This document shows, piece after piece, positions 1 through 9,051 of a DNA stretch of 64,000 bases. The notes beneath the pieces were generated by a model, which did no database searches, was not told where the DNA came from, and was given only the letters and a program-made list of their open reading frames with translations. The DNA comes from Candidatus Saccharimonadota bacterium (GTDB taxonomy: Bacteria > Patescibacteriota > Saccharimonadia > Saccharimonadales > UBA4665): positions 1 through 64,000 of the forward strand of contig PLYP01000006.1 of NCBI GenBank assembly GCA_003153395.1. The letters run 5' to 3'. Position 1 is the stretch's first letter. Every line of letters starts with the position of its first letter. A program made the translations under genes and the position numbers.

Positions 1-95
1 ATTTGCGTAAAAATCACATTATTATTATGCTTGCCTTATTTGCTCTCCCTAAACTAAAATATATGTAATAGCTACTCGGGGAAGAGGTTAAAGTA

Positions 96-809
96 ATGGC
101 AGTTTATAGTAACAAACAGATAAGACAGGCAATAGACGAAGGACATATCCTTTGTCATCCGTTTGAGCCGAAGCATGTTTCTCACGCTAGTCTAGATGTT
201 ACTCTCGGTTATTACTATTACCGAATAGAGCGAATGAACGAGAGAACTATATACAACCCGTTCGACCAGGAAGACGTAGAAAGATACTTTGATGGGCCAT
301 ATAAGGCCATGAAACACGGCGAATGGTGTAGACTGAACGGTTTTGAGCCAGTTAACAATATCCCGCTTGATCATCCAGTAATAAGTCTTAAGCCGCGTGA
401 ACGAATACTGGCACACACCCATGAGTTTTTTGGTATTAAACCACCTGGTGCTTACGAAGTTAAATCCCGCTCTAGCTGGGGCAGAAACGGCGTTGCTGTT
501 TGTTTTGACGCCGGCTGGGTAGATCCCGGGTATATTAACCGGCTGACACTCGAAATATATAACCTGAATGAACGCGAAACCGTGCTTTTGCCTGTTGGCG
601 AGCGCATTGCTCAGGCCATTTTCTTGGAAACCGGTGAAGTGGAAGGTAGCTATGGGACTGGCCGAAATGACGGATTTAGCGGCAAATACCAGACCGGAGA
701 TGATATAGAAACTATAATTAAAACTTGGTCGCCAGATATGATGCTACCTAAAGCTTACCGTGACACCAGAGAGATGCCAAAGAAAATTGAGGGTATGGCA
801 TATGAATAG
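96..809 (+). CDS. dcd: dCTP deaminase-like (Dcd/dUTPase superfamily)
   Basis: Converts dCTP to dUTP (and in bifunctional members on to dUMP), supplying the precursor for dTMP. The 237-residue protein has the family signature: SRSSWGRNG at about residues 124-132 (the RSS..R.G nucleotide-binding motif), then DPGY with LTLEIYN at about 143-156, where the Glu of TLE matches the catalytic Glu of Dcd, and a C-terminal GTGRNDGFSGKYQ stretch like the mobile lid. It is somewhat longer than E. coli Dcd. A purine-rich GAAGAGG lies about 8 bases before the ATG. Its 3' end overlaps the start of the thymidylate kinase/ThyX gene by 8 bases, so the two are probably translationally coupled. Mono- versus bifunctional activity cannot be told from sequence. 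Confidence 0.85.
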   Translation: MAVYSNKQIRQAIDEGHILCHPFEPKHVSHASLDVTLGYYYYRIERMNERTIYNPFDQEDVERYFDGPYKAMKHGEWCRLNGFEPVNNIPLDHPVISLKPRERILAHTHEFFGIKPPGAYEVKSRSSWGRNGVAVCFDAGWVDPGYINRLTLEIYNLNERETVLLPVGERIAQAIFLETGEVEGSYGTGRNDGFSGKYQTGDDIETIIKTWSPDMMLPKAYRDTREMPKKIEGMAYE

Positions 810-3117
810 AGGCAAATATATTGTTGTTGAAGGTCCTGAAGGAGTAGGAAAAACTACTCAGCTTCAAGAACTTACGAGGCGCATGCAGGCTGCAGGATTA
901 CCAGTCAGATGTTTAAGAGAGCCAGATAGTCAAAGCGACCTTACGGCGCGAGCGATTCGTCAGTTAACCCAAGATCCGCGTTATCCAATGAATACCAGGA
1001 CTGAAGTACTCTTATATAACGCGGCGCGCTCTCAGAGTTTAGAAATAATAAAACAAAGCGTTGAGCACGGGGTAACATGCCTAGTAGATCGTAACTACCT
1101 AACTACTTTAGCTATTCAATATTACGGTCGCGGCGATGTTCCTGACTACAACACTATAAATAACATTATTAGCTTTGCTGTCGACGGATTTGAGCCTGAT
1201 CTGTGCATCGTTTTAGATGCCCCTGTAAACATTTTAAAGTCCAGGCTGCAGAAAAGAAAAAGCGGCGAGCGATTCGATAACTTAGATGAAGCATTTTTAG
1301 AAAGAGTTAGGGCCGGATATTTGTGGGAAGCCAAACAAAGAAAACTTCCGGTAGTGTTTGCAACAAGCGCACAAAACGAAGTTGCTGATCAAATATGGAA
1401 GCTAGTTTCCGGCGAACTAGCAATTAGAAGTAAAGCCGAACCGTCACCAGTTGAACCCCCCGTATCAGTCAAGCAAGTAATTGAGCAGAAACAACTAGGT
1501 GCTAAAGAAGCTAAGCCTGACAATACTAATATTGACTACGTTAAAAAAACAGAAGACGGCAAATTTGAGATAACTGAAGCCGGCAAAGAATATTTAAATG
1601 AAACAGTTACTGACAGCGAAGGTAATGTTTATAGTTTTAAAGATAAATTAAGCCCTGTAACCATTGCTGCAGCAATGGCTAGGCTTAGTCGCCGCGGCGA
1701 CGATATGCGGATAACCCTTTTAGATGAATTCGCCGGCAAAATAGATAAGGATGCACAGCTACTTCAAAGAGTTATTACGGCTTACGGAGACGACTCTGTT
1801 CAGCAACTAGGCGGAATACATGTAGTAGTTGAGAACGCTTCCAACTTGCTTACTAAAAAACTGGAGTGGGGAAGATTAGCAGCCTATCTAGAACAATCCA
1901 CGCGCTATATATATTTTGATCACACTGACAGCGAAGGAAAATATAAGTACTACACACCTGCGCATTTCAAGGGAGCTATTAAAAAGCAGTATGAGCAGGA
2001 TTTAGATAATATATTTGAAATATATTCTGATATGGTAAGAGCCCTCACAGATTATGTGCGCAAAAACTCAGATACACCTGAGAAAGATAGAGACATAGCC
2101 TGGAAGGGCGCAACCAGAGCTCAAGCTTGTGATGCTGCCCGAGCTGTGCTACCGGTTGCTACTAAATCTACCGTTGGCATATTTGGTTCCGGGCAAGCTA
2201 TAGAAAGTTTAATCATGCACCTCATGAGCGATGAGCTTCCTGAAGCCATAGAGACCGGACAAGCTCTTCTAGATCAAGCCCGTAAAATTATTCCAATGTA
2301 CTTGGAACGAGCGGATAAACCAGAACGAGGCGGAGCAATGATTGCTTACAGGGCAAATACATTTAAGGCTGTTAAAGATCTGGCTAAAAAGAATTTGCCG
2401 GATAATCACTCGTCAAGAACAGATACTTCGGCGACCCTCATAGATTATTGGCCAAAGAACGAGATGCTTCTTGTTCCGGATATGCTTTATGAGCACAGCA
2501 GCCTGTCACTCGATGAGCTGCAAACTACGGTAAGTTCCTGGCCATATGACAAAAAGATGGAAGTCTTTAAAGCATATATGGGCGAGCGGTTAAACCGACG
2601 TCACAAACCAGGAAGGGCCTTAGAAAAAGCTCATTATAGCTGGGACATAATTTGTGATTACGGCATATTTAGGGATTTGCAGCGACATAGAATGGTTGAC
2701 GACATGAACTGGCAGCAACTTACCCCTAGATATGGCTACGAAATACCATCACTAATTGAAGAAGCCGGCTTAAGCGAAGAATTTGAAAGCTGTTTTGAAA
2801 TAAGCCTAAAGCTTTACAGCTTACTCCAAGAGAATGGCTATAATATAGAAGCTCAATATGCAACTCTCTTAGGCCATAAAATGCGCTGGAAGGTGACATA
2901 TAACGCCCGTGAAGCATTTCATTTGCATGAGCTAAGAACATCACCGCAAGGACATCCTGGATACAGAAAGCTGGTACTAGAAATGCATGAAAAATTATCT
3001 GAAGTGCATCCTCAACTGGCTGAAGCCATGAAATTCGTTAATCAAGACGAAGATCCCAAGCTGACTAGGCTAGCAGCAGAACGCTACACTCAGTTTAAGC
3101 TAAACCAACTAGGATAA
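802..3117 (+). CDS. Thymidylate kinase fused to a double ThyX-like region
   Basis: A 771-residue predicted fusion. Residues 1-205 are a dTMP kinase with P-loop GPEGVGKT (11-18), a DRN motif near residue 95 and a lid-like RLQKRKSGERFD. After a polar linker come two ThyX-like segments. The first (about 265-500) holds YLEQSTRYIYFD near 362-373 but no RHR. The second (about 500-771) has RHR at 628-630 followed by NWQQLTPRY, then NAREAFHLHELR, matching the flavin/dUMP signature of FAD-dependent thymidylate synthase. One polypeptide could therefore make dTMP and phosphorylate it. The start at 802 is chosen because MNRGKYIVVEG is the usual Tmk N-terminus; a start at 760 would add 14 residues and overlap dcd further. 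Domain calls are by motif; activity of the first ThyX half is uncertain. Confidence 0.82.
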   Translation: MNRGKYIVVEGPEGVGKTTQLQELTRRMQAAGLPVRCLREPDSQSDLTARAIRQLTQDPRYPMNTRTEVLLYNAARSQSLEIIKQSVEHGVTCLVDRNYLTTLAIQYYGRGDVPDYNTINNIISFAVDGFEPDLCIVLDAPVNILKSRLQKRKSGERFDNLDEAFLERVRAGYLWEAKQRKLPVVFATSAQNEVADQIWKLVSGELAIRSKAEPSPVEPPVSVKQVIEQKQLGAKEAKPDNTNIDYVKKTEDGKFEITEAGKEYLNETVTDSEGNVYSFKDKLSPVTIAAAMARLSRRGDDMRITLLDEFAGKIDKDAQLLQRVITAYGDDSVQQLGGIHVVVENASNLLTKKLEWGRLAAYLEQSTRYIYFDHTDSEGKYKYYTPAHFKGAIKKQYEQDLDNIFEIYSDMVRALTDYVRKNSDTPEKDRDIAWKGATRAQACDAARAVLPVATKSTVGIFGSGQAIESLIMHLMSDELPEAIETGQALLDQARKIIPMYLERADKPERGGAMIAYRANTFKAVKDLAKKNLPDNHSSRTDTSATLIDYWPKNEMLLVPDMLYEHSSLSLDELQTTVSSWPYDKKMEVFKAYMGERLNRRHKPGRALEKAHYSWDIICDYGIFRDLQRHRMVDDMNWQQLTPRYGYEIPSLIEEAGLSEEFESCFEISLKLYSLLQENGYNIEAQYATLLGHKMRWKVTYNAREAFHLHELRTSPQGHPGYRKLVLEMHEKLSEVHPQLAEAMKFVNQDEDPKLTRLAAERYTQFKLNQLG

Positions 3118-3122
3118 TATTT

Positions 3123-3866
3123 TTACATTAAGTTTGCGTAGTTTGTGTGCAGATTGCCAGAAACTGATAGTCCAAAAGATGTTGCGTTTGTAAGTAGGGC
3201 TAAAGCAGCGCCTTCTGGGCGAGAAAAGTGCCCTTCATGAGTTAACATGTGCCTAGGTTCGCCGGCACCAATAGCTAAAAAGCCAAGGCCTTCTAGAATA
3301 GGGGGCCTGTCTTGTCCTCTCCGGCTATGGTTTTGCATATCAAATTGTTGTTTAATTAAATCTGCTACACGAATCTTAATATCTGGAGTTCCCTCAACTC
3401 GTTCTTCAGTAGAGATTGCGTCATAGTCCACGCCTTGAAACATAACAACTACTATCGTTCTATCTTCTGGGCGCCTAATTTGACTAATTGCAGCGTGAGT
3501 AACCTGAGCATCAACTTCGTCCAATGGTTCTCCATGTATATGACCGGATGCTTCTAGCTTTAAAACTGCGCCGCCTACTTCTTCCACTACTCCTACGAAT
3601 CTATCAATAAAAGGATCTATTTGGATACGTCCTTCGTCAATCCCAATCACTGCGGTAGTTCCAAATCGGGCAATATTATCTAAAACTGTTCTCTCGTCCA
3701 TCTCAAATGGCCTATGCTTGCCATCTTCAACCGGTTTTCTCTGCATTATTCTACGAGAACCTGTCGCAGAAGGAGGAGTATCTCCCGAGAGTATACGTAA
3801 ATCCGCATTATTAAATGGAGTACCTAGAGATTGTTCACCTTGTATCCTGCTTGATCTTTTAGACAT
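3123..3866 (-). CDS. Hypothetical protein, 247 aa
   Basis: I do not recognise this family. The protein is soluble, with no signal peptide or membrane segment. Its N-terminal 50 residues are polar and probably disordered (SKRSSRIQGEQ start, serine/arginine-rich); the rest alternates hydrophobic beta-like strands (TAVIGIDEGRIQID, TIVVVMFQGVDYD) with charged loops and ends in a Gly/Ser/Asn-rich tail. It is convergent with the thymidylate gene (5 bases between stops). A terminator-like hairpin lies 26 bases upstream of its start, in its own leader. Confidence 0.6.
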   Translation of the reverse strand: MSKRSSRIQGEQSLGTPFNNADLRILSGDTPPSATGSRRIMQRKPVEDGKHRPFEMDERTVLDNIARFGTTAVIGIDEGRIQIDPFIDRFVGVVEEVGGAVLKLEASGHIHGEPLDEVDAQVTHAAISQIRRPEDRTIVVVMFQGVDYDAISTEERVEGTPDIKIRVADLIKQQFDMQNHSRRGQDRPPILEGLGFLAIGAGEPRHMLTHEGHFSRPEGAALALLTNATSFGLSVSGNLHTNYANLM

Positions 3867-3891
3867 AGTATCTATTAGTTCCTAAAAAACT

Positions 3892-3925
3892 AAAGAGCTC
3901 CCTTGTTTCGCATGGAGCTCTTTTT
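3892..3925. terminator. Terminator-like hairpin in a divergent intergenic region
   Basis: A 10-bp stem (AAAGAGCTCC / GGAGCTCTTT) around a 12-base loop. On the plus strand it is followed by TTTTT, on the minus strand by AGTTTTTT, so it could terminate either way. The gene to its left is on the minus strand and starts 26 bases away, so on that strand the hairpin lies in the 5' leader and could be an attenuator. On the plus strand there is only the distant thymidylate gene to terminate. Confidence 0.6.
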
Positions 3926-4132
3926 GTTATTTGATTATCTTTTTAAATTTGTGTGAAAAGCCCCGAAGCTAAAATGACGTAAATGAATTATGCCAGGTGA
4001 CACGATTCATGATACATTTAGTTTCGTTATTTGCTTTCACAAGTGAAATGTTACCTCAAAGTCCTATTGCTTGTCAAATTTTTACAACAATATAATTTAG
4101 AAAAATAACCGCTATTCTTAAACGATTTAGGC

Positions 4133-4138
4133 TATTAT
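4133..4138 (+). promoter_or_regulatory. -10 box of the M20 peptidase gene
   Basis: TATTAT ends 6 bases before the GTG start at 4145, leaving no room for a ribosome binding site. This implies a leaderless transcript. No clear -35 box is visible. Confidence 0.55.
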
Positions 4139-4144
4139 ATTTAT

Positions 4145-5239
4145 GTGACTGTGAGTACTTCTTCTGATCTAACTGAGATACTGGGTGATTTAATTAAATT
4201 TTCTACAGTCAGTAACAATCTCACTGAATTAAATGCATGTTTCGACTATATAGAAAATTTCTTAAATAATTTTGATATTCATATTAATAGATACGACTGC
4301 AGGGGTCGACCATCTCTACTTGCCACAACTAAAAAAACTAATAAACCTAAAATCCTGTTACAGGCTCATTTGGACGTTGTACCTGCCGACAAAAAACAGT
4401 TTTCTTTAATTGAAAAAACTACTCGCTTTTATGGCAGAGGGGTTTTTGACATGAAGTTCGCTGCCGCTATATATCTAAAACTTATCTCGGAACTAGCTAC
4501 CAAACTAAAGGAATTAGATTTCGGTATTATGTTTACTAGCGATGAAGAAGTCGGCGGCATAAACGGTGTTGGTTATTTACTGAATGAAGAAGATTACTCG
4601 GCTGATGTTTGCTTGCTACCGGACGGAGGTAACAGCTGGGAGATACAAACAACATCTAACGATCTATGGATGATAAAACTTACAGCAACGGGTAAAACTG
4701 CGCATGGTTCACGACCTTGGGAAGGCGATAACGCCATAGACACATTAATTAAAGCACTGGTAGACATTAAAAGTCTTTTTGGCGAATCAAAAGCTTTCAC
4801 TAATAGCATTACGGTTAGCCAGATAAGCGGCGGAAAAGTAATAAATCAGGTTCCAGGCAAAGCGGAAGCTACAATAGATATGCGACTAGTTAACAGAAAA
4901 GAAATTAAACCGCTAAAAGAAAAAATTAATTTAATAACTAAGCTATATAAAATTGAACTCGAAACCTTGGCCTATGAACAAGGCGTAGCAACTGATTTAA
5001 ATAATCCTGAAATTAAGAAATTTATAAATCTAGCCGAAAAGATATATGGAAAGGCAATTAGCAAAACACACTCTTTTGGATCTAGTGACGCTCACTTTTT
5101 TGCGGACAAAAATATCCCGGTAATTATTATTAGACCGGCCGGCGGTGGAGCGCATAGTGATAATGAATGGCTTAATAAAGAGCAATTCTTCAGTTTTTAC
5201 GAATTAATTAGAGATTACGTTCTTACATCCAAACAGTAG
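4145..5239 (+). CDS. M20 family metallopeptidase (ArgE/DapE/CPG2-like)
   Basis: A zinc-dependent amidohydrolase or exopeptidase. Visible metal and catalytic motifs in order are AHLDVVPA (about 77-84; His and Asp), GRGVFDMK (bridging Asp, about 103), SDEEVGG (catalytic and metal Glu pair, about 130-136), LLPDGGN (Asp) and a late GGGAHSDNEW His. The central dimerisation domain (about 175-285) has the usual TGKTAHGSRPWEG start. At 364 residues it has family length. The exact substrate (acetylornithine, succinyl-diaminopimelate or a di/tripeptide) cannot be assigned. GTG is used because the nearby ATG at 4143 is followed at once by a stop. Confidence 0.82.
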   Translation: MTVSTSSDLTEILGDLIKFSTVSNNLTELNACFDYIENFLNNFDIHINRYDCRGRPSLLATTKKTNKPKILLQAHLDVVPADKKQFSLIEKTTRFYGRGVFDMKFAAAIYLKLISELATKLKELDFGIMFTSDEEVGGINGVGYLLNEEDYSADVCLLPDGGNSWEIQTTSNDLWMIKLTATGKTAHGSRPWEGDNAIDTLIKALVDIKSLFGESKAFTNSITVSQISGGKVINQVPGKAEATIDMRLVNRKEIKPLKEKINLITKLYKIELETLAYEQGVATDLNNPEIKKFINLAEKIYGKAISKTHSFGSSDAHFFADKNIPVIIIRPAGGGAHSDNEWLNKEQFFSFYELIRDYVLTSKQ

Positions 5240-5295
5240 GCCTCTTCCCTTGAAATTATGGCCATATGGTGTTAATATATATTGACTTTTAGTTT

Positions 5296-5751
5296 ATGCA
5301 GCAAAACCACTCTCAGCCCTCAGGACCTGTAGAAGCAGGTATTAGGCCATATGATATTCGCGATGAACCCCGAAGTTTTTTCGAAGATGGTTCAGCCGCG
5401 CAAATCGCCGGAGAACTTGCGCTGAGAGCAATTGATCAACGTAAAGCAATTATAGAGAAGCTAAAATTACCTACAGTAAGTATTGTTTATTCTAATGAAG
5501 GTCCTCCGACTTATGTTTATAAAAAACACCAAGACACACCGGCTGAAGATAGTGCAGAACAAAAGACGCGTTCTCAGCTGCAAACGAGTAAGCTTCTAAG
5601 AAGCTCCAGGATTTATATGTTAGAGGCGATCCTTGCCTCTCCTGAAACACCATTGATGAAACTATTCGGCCCGAGACACGTACTAGGTAGTTTGCGAGCG
5701 GCACAGAATGTGTTACAATTACGCCAAGTTGCCAGAGACAGCGACGGGTAA
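5296..5751 (+). CDS. Hypothetical protein, 151 aa
   Basis: No recognised family. The polar, Pro-rich N-terminus (about 1-30) is followed by a helical region (AAQIAGELALRAIDQRKAIIEKL) and a second helical block near the C-terminus; there is no membrane segment. A TATATT box lies 12 bases before the ATG and no Shine-Dalgarno is visible. It stands alone between the M20 peptidase and the rplJ-rplL operon and is followed by an intrinsic terminator. Confidence 0.55.
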   Translation: MQQNHSQPSGPVEAGIRPYDIRDEPRSFFEDGSAAQIAGELALRAIDQRKAIIEKLKLPTVSIVYSNEGPPTYVYKKHQDTPAEDSAEQKTRSQLQTSKLLRSSRIYMLEAILASPETPLMKLFGPRHVLGSLRAAQNVLQLRQVARDSDG

Positions 5752-5803
5752 ATAACCTTAATTATGTCGCCTAGGTACAAACATCTAACTTTTTGATAGT
5801 TTG

Positions 5804-5834
5804 AACGTCTTTGGAAATCAAAGACGTTTTTGTT
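5804..5834 (+). terminator. Intrinsic terminator before rplJ
   Basis: A 9-bp stem AACGTCTTT / AAAGACGTT with a 7-base loop runs into a T-rich tract (TTTTTGTTT). It ends the upstream hypothetical gene. Because it lies about 70 bases before rplJ it could also be an attenuator for the ribosomal operon, but no L10-leader fold is evident to me. Confidence 0.7.
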
Positions 5835-5905
5835 TGGCAACGAGAATTAGGTTAATTAAATGGTCGATAACCTAAATCTTAAAATCTAAGGGAGATTTAA
5901 CCAAT

Positions 5906-6430
5906 ATGGCATTAACCAAAAGCCAAAAACAAGACGTTATAAATGAAGTCGCAGAGCTTTTAGGTGAATCTAAAATGACTGTGGTTGCTAAATACCAGGG
6001 AATTGACGTTAAAGCTCTTCAGTCTTTACGTAAGGACGCCCGCGAAAATGGCACTAAAGTAAAGATTGTTAAGAACCGCCTAGTTAAACAGGCTTTGCTG
6101 CAGACAGATAAATTTCAGAAAGCCGATAGTAGCACGCTAGAAGGTATGCTTCTATACGCTTTCAATAGCGTTGATGAAGTCGCAGCTGCCCAAGTACTAA
6201 GTAAATTCGCTAAGACAAATCCAACTTTAGAGTTTGTTGGAGGATTTAGCGGTGAAGGCGAGTTTGTTAGTTCAGATAACGTTAAAGCACTGGCCGCTCT
6301 TCCTGGCAAGAACCAAATGATAGCCGGTCTAATTAATACTCTTAACGCACCACTTCGTGGTGTTACATCGAGTCTAGGCAGCAATTTACACGGTATTTTA
6401 TCAGGGCTGGAAGCTAAAGCTAGTAATTAA
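5906..6430 (+). CDS. rplJ: 50S ribosomal protein L10
   Basis: Stalk base protein of the large subunit; it binds 23S rRNA and anchors L7/L12 dimers. The N-terminal domain shows the L10 pattern: [37 protein letters not shown] and [10 protein letters not shown]. The C-terminal helical part ends in a Leu/Gly-rich stretch. Its 174 residues fit the family. A purine-rich AAGGGAG precedes the ATG, and rplL follows after 26 bases, the usual operon order. Confidence 0.95.
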   Translation: MALTKSQKQDVINEVAELLGESKMTVVAKYQGIDVKALQSLRKDARENGTKVKIVKNRLVKQALLQTDKFQKADSSTLEGMLLYAFNSVDEVAAAQVLSKFAKTNPTLEFVGGFSGEGEFVSSDNVKALAALPGKNQMIAGLINTLNAPLRGVTSSLGSNLHGILSGLEAKASN

Positions 6431-6456
6431 TAAGGAAATTTAAGGAGAATATTGTA

Positions 6457-6837
6457 ATGGCAGATTTAAAGAAAATTGCAGAACAGCTTGTTGGACTGAC
6501 TGTATTAGAAGTAAATGAACTTGGAAACATCTTAAAGGATGAATACGGTATTGAGCCAGCAGCCGCTGCAGTTGCAGTAGCAGGCCCAGCTGTCGGAGCT
6601 GATGCAGCTCCAGCCGCAGAGGAAAAGTCTGAATACGATGTAATTCTAAAAGACCCAGGTGCCCAAAAAGTAGCTGTAATTAAGGCAGTTAAGGACATCA
6701 CTGGTCTAGGACTTGGCGAAGCTAAAGCAATAGTAGATGGCGCACCAAAGCCAGTACTAGAAAAAGCTAAAAAAGAAGATGCTGAAGCAGCTAAGAAGTC
6801 TCTAGAAGACGCTGGTGCAACAGTAGAACTTTCTTAA
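6457..6837 (+). CDS. rplL: 50S ribosomal protein L7/L12
   Basis: Multicopy stalk protein that recruits GTPase translation factors. The N-terminal dimerisation helix region (about 1-35) leads into an Ala/Pro/Val-rich hinge (about 37-55) and a C-terminal domain with [20 protein letters not shown] and [19 protein letters not shown], the factor-binding surface. Length 126. It has one of the clearest Shine-Dalgarno sequences in the window (TAAGGAG, 8-9 bases from the ATG), unlike many neighbours that appear leaderless. Confidence 0.97.
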   Translation: MADLKKIAEQLVGLTVLEVNELGNILKDEYGIEPAAAAVAVAGPAVGADAAPAAEEKSEYDVILKDPGAQKVAVIKAVKDITGLGLGEAKAIVDGAPKPVLEKAKKEDAEAAKKSLEDAGATVELS

Positions 6838-6858
6838 TATAAATATAAAAGTTTATAG

Positions 6859-6897
6859 AACCGCCTAGCGAATTTAATCTGGGCGGTTATAACTTTT
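6859..6897 (+). terminator. Probable terminator of rplJ-rplL
   Basis: AACCGCC (6859-6865) pairs with GGCGGTT (6882-6888) around a 16-base loop, about 20 bases after the rplL stop. The T-tract after the stem is weak (ATAACTTTT), so efficiency is uncertain. Confidence 0.55.
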
Positions 6898-6917
6898 CCA
6901 CAGAATAAATACAGATT

Positions 6918-6946
6918 TTGACATAATATATAGATCGTGGTATTTT
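6918..6946 (+). promoter_or_regulatory. Promoter of the 169-aa gene
   Basis: TTGACA (6918-6923), a 17-base spacer and TATTTT (6941-6946). This is one of only two near-consensus -35 boxes I found. It leaves a leader of about 45 bases containing a small hairpin (AAGTGT / ACACTT). Confidence 0.5.
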
Positions 6947-6996
6947 TAGGGGGAAAGTGTATCTAATAAACACTTATTATTTGAGAGACAAATAAA

Positions 6997-7506
6997 ATGC
7001 CGGATGTACCAGAAAAACAAGTCAAAAGGCTTAGAACTTTGATTCAAGAAGCCGAGACTAGCTTGGCTGCGGCTACTGAGCTTCTAATAAGCTTGGTCGG
7101 CGACGATGAAAATATTCAGCCAGTTAACCGTGAAGAAACACTTGGTAAAGTTATCGAGGGAGTTTTTGATGGACAAAACATGGTTGGTTCTGATGGAAAA
7201 ACCTATCCTGTTCCTGCGAATTACGCCAGTAAGTCTAAACTTGTCCAAGGAGATATCCTTAAACTAACTATCGCCGATGACGGCGCCTTTTTATATAAGC
7301 AAATTGGGCCAATCCCTCGTAAACAGGTTGTGGGTGCTTTAATACTTGAAAACGGTCATTATTTTGTGGATGTTAATGGCAGGAAATTTAGAGTTTTACT
7401 AGCTAGTGTTACTTACTTTAAAGCTAAGCCAGGCGATCAGGTTAGCGTCAATATTCCTGAAGATGACACCAACTCTGAATGGGCTGCGCTCGAAGCTGCT
7501 CTTTAG
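6997..7506 (+). CDS. Conserved protein of unknown function, 169 aa
   Basis: I recall similar proteins from other Patescibacteria but know no function. The N-terminus (about 1-40) is one long amphipathic helix likely to form a coiled coil (VKRLRTLIQEAETSLAAATELL). Then come two small beta-rich segments: one starting EGVFDGQNMVGSDGKTYPVP with KSKLVQGDILKLTI, and a second, FVDVNGRKFRVLLASVTYFK. A short-repeat OB- or SH3-like fold is possible from this pattern. It lies between rplL and dnaX with its own promoter. Confidence 0.6.
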   Translation: MPDVPEKQVKRLRTLIQEAETSLAAATELLISLVGDDENIQPVNREETLGKVIEGVFDGQNMVGSDGKTYPVPANYASKSKLVQGDILKLTIADDGAFLYKQIGPIPRKQVVGALILENGHYFVDVNGRKFRVLLASVTYFKAKPGDQVSVNIPEDDTNSEWAALEAAL

Positions 7507-7562
7507 ACTTAAATTTTACCGCATTAGCAATAGTACAACATCCTCAAGAGACATATTAGGCG

Positions 7563-7568
7563 TATAAT
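7563..7568 (+). promoter_or_regulatory. -10 box of dnaX
   Basis: Perfect TATAAT ending 11 bases before the dnaX ATG, with no Shine-Dalgarno between. Expect a leader of about 4 bases or none. Confidence 0.6.
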
Positions 7569-7579
7569 ATATAGTACGT

Positions 7580-9013
7580 ATGGGTCAAGCGTTATATAGG
7601 AAATATCGTCCTAGATCTTTAGAAGATGTAGCAGGACAAGAGCACATTACTAGGACACTAAGGCAGGCAATTAAAAGCCAGCAAATTAGTCATGCCTATC
7701 TTTTTACCGGTCCTAAGGGAGTGGGAAAGACTAGTGTAGCTAGAATTCTAGCACACGAAATTAATGGTCTTACATATAATGACGATGAACCGCACATCGA
7801 TATTATTGAAATCGATGCCGCCAGCAATCGAAGAATTGATGAGATTAGAGAGCTTAGAGAAAGAGTGTATATAGCTCCGAGTATTGCTAAATATAAGGTA
7901 TACATTATTGACGAAGTTCATATGTTAACCCGTGAAGCTTTTAACGCACTCCTTAAAACTCTAGAAGAACCTCCAGCACATGTTGTCTTTATACTTGCCA
8001 CAACTGACTCTCATAAGCTGCCAGGCACGATTATTAGTCGAACCCAAAGATACAGCTTTAAACCAATTTCACCTGAGGATATGGCTAAATATCTTGGTAA
8101 GATTGTTAAGAATGAAAAGATTGTTGCTGACACGCAGGCTCTACAAATAATTTCCGAGCATGGACAGGGCAGTATGAGGGATAGCGTCAGTATTTTAGAC
8201 CAGGCCAGAAGCTTTAGTTCTAAGGTAACGGCAGAGTCAGTCACTGAAATGTTGGGATTGCCTAGCAAGGATGCATTAAACAGCCTTATTAATTTGACAT
8301 TAAAAGATTCCAGCTCAGCAACTCTAATATCTAATTTAAGTAATCTGTACGAACAAGGTTATCAGGCCGGAACTATTGCCAAGGAAATTAGTGAAGAATT
8401 AAGGGTGCGCCTTATTAATAGCGACGATAGTTTAAATAAATCAGATACGTTGAAACTACTGCGAAGTCTATTGGAAGTAAACTATTCATCTGACCCTAAT
8501 CGATTGCTAGAAATAGTGTTATTAAATGCACAGCCAAAATCGATAAATAGTAACGAAAAAACTAGTCTTGAGACAACCGAAATAATTGAAAATAAAACTG
8601 ATGAAGAACCAAAAATAGCTGAGGAAAAACCAATAACGAAAAAGGAGACCAAGCTGGTTGCCTTTGACGAAACTCAGTGGCAAGCAGTACTTATGTCCTT
8701 AAAAGCAAAGCATAATACGCTGTACGGAGTTGTACGGATGGCAGAGCCTACATTTGCAGAAGATGGAACACTGGATCTGGCCTTTGCTTTTGATTTCCAT
8801 AAAAAGCGACTATCTGAGTCAGCAAATAGTAAGAAACTCAGCGACATAATAAAAGAACTGACCGGTCAGTCTATTAAAATAGTCTGCAGACTAGATAAAA
8901 ATGCCAAACCACCGACCGTTAATGAATTAAAAACTAAAGCTGAGCCTGAAAAATCTGAAGATTTATCCACCATAAGCAGTATTTTTAATGGCGCTGAACT
9001 GCTAGAATCATGA
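7580..9013 (+). CDS. dnaX: DNA polymerase III subunit gamma/tau, zinc module missing
   Basis: Clamp-loader ATPase that loads the beta clamp and organises the replisome. Domain III AAA+ motifs: Walker A GPKGVGKT (44-51), IDAASNRRIDEIREL (78-92) and the Walker B DEVH (111-114), then the sensor/arginine-finger region TIISRTQRYSF. In most DnaX proteins four zinc-binding cysteines lie between Walker A and IDAASN. Here that segment (about 58-76) is shortened and has no cysteine. The C-terminal 170 residues are a charged linker (TEIIENKTDEEP) and a short domain like the gamma/tau region III-IV. It precedes dnaB by 38 bases, probably one replication operon. Confidence 0.93.
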   Translation: MGQALYRKYRPRSLEDVAGQEHITRTLRQAIKSQQISHAYLFTGPKGVGKTSVARILAHEINGLTYNDDEPHIDIIEIDAASNRRIDEIRELRERVYIAPSIAKYKVYIIDEVHMLTREAFNALLKTLEEPPAHVVFILATTDSHKLPGTIISRTQRYSFKPISPEDMAKYLGKIVKNEKIVADTQALQIISEHGQGSMRDSVSILDQARSFSSKVTAESVTEMLGLPSKDALNSLINLTLKDSSSATLISNLSNLYEQGYQAGTIAKEISEELRVRLINSDDSLNKSDTLKLLRSLLEVNYSSDPNRLLEIVLLNAQPKSINSNEKTSLETTEIIENKTDEEPKIAEEKPITKKETKLVAFDETQWQAVLMSLKAKHNTLYGVVRMAEPTFAEDGTLDLAFAFDFHKKRLSESANSKKLSDIIKELTGQSIKIVCRLDKNAKPPTVNELKTKAEPEKSEDLSTISSIFNGAELLES

Positions 9014-9051
9014 ATACACTATTTTTTACGACTCCTCGAAGGGATTATTAA

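Noticed and set aside
5752-5905. L10 leader autoregulatory structure before rplJ
   Set aside because: Only a simple terminator hairpin is visible. I could not draw the conserved L10-leader kink-turn.
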